Below, piece after piece: positions 30,863 through 31,237 of a DNA stretch of 31,237 nt (position 1 is its first letter; every line of letters starts with the position of its first letter). The position numbers and the translations under genes were made by a program. A model generated the notes under the pieces. It did no database searches. It saw only the letters and a program-made list of their open reading frames with translations, and was not told where the DNA came from. Source of the stretch: Helicobacteraceae bacterium (GTDB taxonomy: Bacteria; Campylobacterota; Campylobacteria; Campylobacterales; Sulfurimonadaceae); the NCBI GenBank assembly GCA_015488855.1, contig WFMY01000100.1, positions 1 to 31,237 on the forward strand. Reading direction: 5' to 3'.

Positions 30863-31237
30863 CTCTCTAAGCCTTTCATACTTTTGTAAGCACTCAAATC
30901 AAGCATAATAGGAGTGATGGAAATATAACCAGCTTGAGTCGCTTCATAATCACTCATCCCCGTTTGTCCATCACGAGGAGAAAAATCAAGAGGATGTAGA
31001 CCCAACCAATGATGCTCTTCCCCTCTTGGATTTTTATGCATGTGAGAGTCATTTGCATAGTGTCGATACCCAGCGTAAGTAACTTTCATCTGTGCATCTT
31101 CTTTATTATTTGGGATGTTGATATTTAAAAACTCTCTTTTTGGAAGGGGAAATTCACCAGATATGATCTTCATTACTAGATTTTTTATCGTTTTTGAAGC
31201 GAGTCCAAACTCTCCACTAGGGTTAGTAAAATCCATA
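30841..31237 (-). CDS. surE: 5'-nucleotidase SurE, C-terminal part (5' end beyond window)
   Basis: The frame is open to the right edge, so only the last 131 residues or so are seen and the N-terminal Asp-Asp metal site is missing. What is visible fits SurE: Asn-Pro-Ser-Gly-Glu-Phe (family signature of the acidic-loop region), Leu-Asn-Ile-Asn-Ile-Pro, Arg-Gly-Glu-Glu-His-His-Trp-Leu-Gly, a Gly-Tyr-Ile-Ser-Ile-Thr-Pro segment and the C-terminal Leu-Asp-Leu-Ser-Ala-Tyr. SurE dephosphorylates nucleoside monophosphates. It is the most upstream gene seen in the long minus-strand run. Confidence 0.9.
   Translation of the reverse strand, partial: MDFTNPSGEFGLASKTIKNLVMKIISGEFPLPKREFLNINIPNNKEDAQMKVTYAGYRHYANDSHMHKNPRGEEHHWLGLHPLDFSPRDGQTGMSDYEATQAGYISITPIMLDLSAYKSMKGLESWLDMTE

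Overview
The window is AT-rich DNA from a Campylobacterota (formerly Epsilonproteobacteria) member, most likely Sulfurimonas or a close relative. Three things point there: a nap locus in the order napA-G-H-B-F-L-D with no napC, a cheV-cheA(Y)-cheW cluster in which CheA carries a C-terminal receiver domain, and the overall densely packed, TTG-start-tolerant gene style. The genus is inferred from gene order and protein style only; no rRNA, tRNA, CRISPR array or intact insertion sequence was seen.

Layout. (1) Positions 1-4339, minus strand: a compact chemosensory operon reading cheY-like / STAS protein / CheA without receiver / Aer-like PAS protein with a CZB zinc-binding tail / soluble poly-HAMP receptor cut by the window edge. 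A good -10 box lies just upstream of it. (2) 4340-4750: a decayed Rpn-family (PD-(D/E)XK transposase-like nuclease) remnant. (3) 4751-7560: a J-domain protein, a SUI1/eIF1-like protein, a thioredoxin-fold protein and a membrane diguanylate cyclase. (4) 7650-17334, plus strand: a Crp/Fnr regulator and a PilJ/NarX-like membrane sensor without an output domain, then the periplasmic nitrate reductase cluster napAGHBFLD and two small unrecognised proteins that overlap the napD end. FNR-type boxes (9 of 10 consensus bases) precede napA and napD, and the regulator keeps the Glu-x-x-Ser-Arg recognition helix expected to read TTGAT half sites. (5) 17331-31237, minus strand: one unbroken run, from surE (partial) through tcdA, an outer-membrane-like protein, two small proteins, a DUF1566 protein, greA, argC, an LpxH-like phosphoesterase, cheV, cheAY, cheW, an Mla-type lipid ABC transporter (STAS-MlaE, MlaF, MlaD, lipoprotein) and an Xaa-Pro aminopeptidase. 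Gaps are mostly under 15 bp or are overlaps.

How the parts work together. NapAB reduces nitrate in the periplasm, NapGH passes electrons from the quinol pool, and NapF, NapL and NapD help maturation. The regulator and sensor upstream look like the local control unit. The right-hand cheV-cheAY-cheW cluster is the canonical flagellar chemotaxis core. The left-hand operon is a second, separate CheA pathway with its own CheY, an STAS protein and a receptor assembled from two polypeptides (PAS-CZB plus poly-HAMP), and it is the most system-like novelty in the window. Two convergent gene pairs (5961-5964 and 17331-17334) overlap at their stop codons, so no conventional terminator fits between them.
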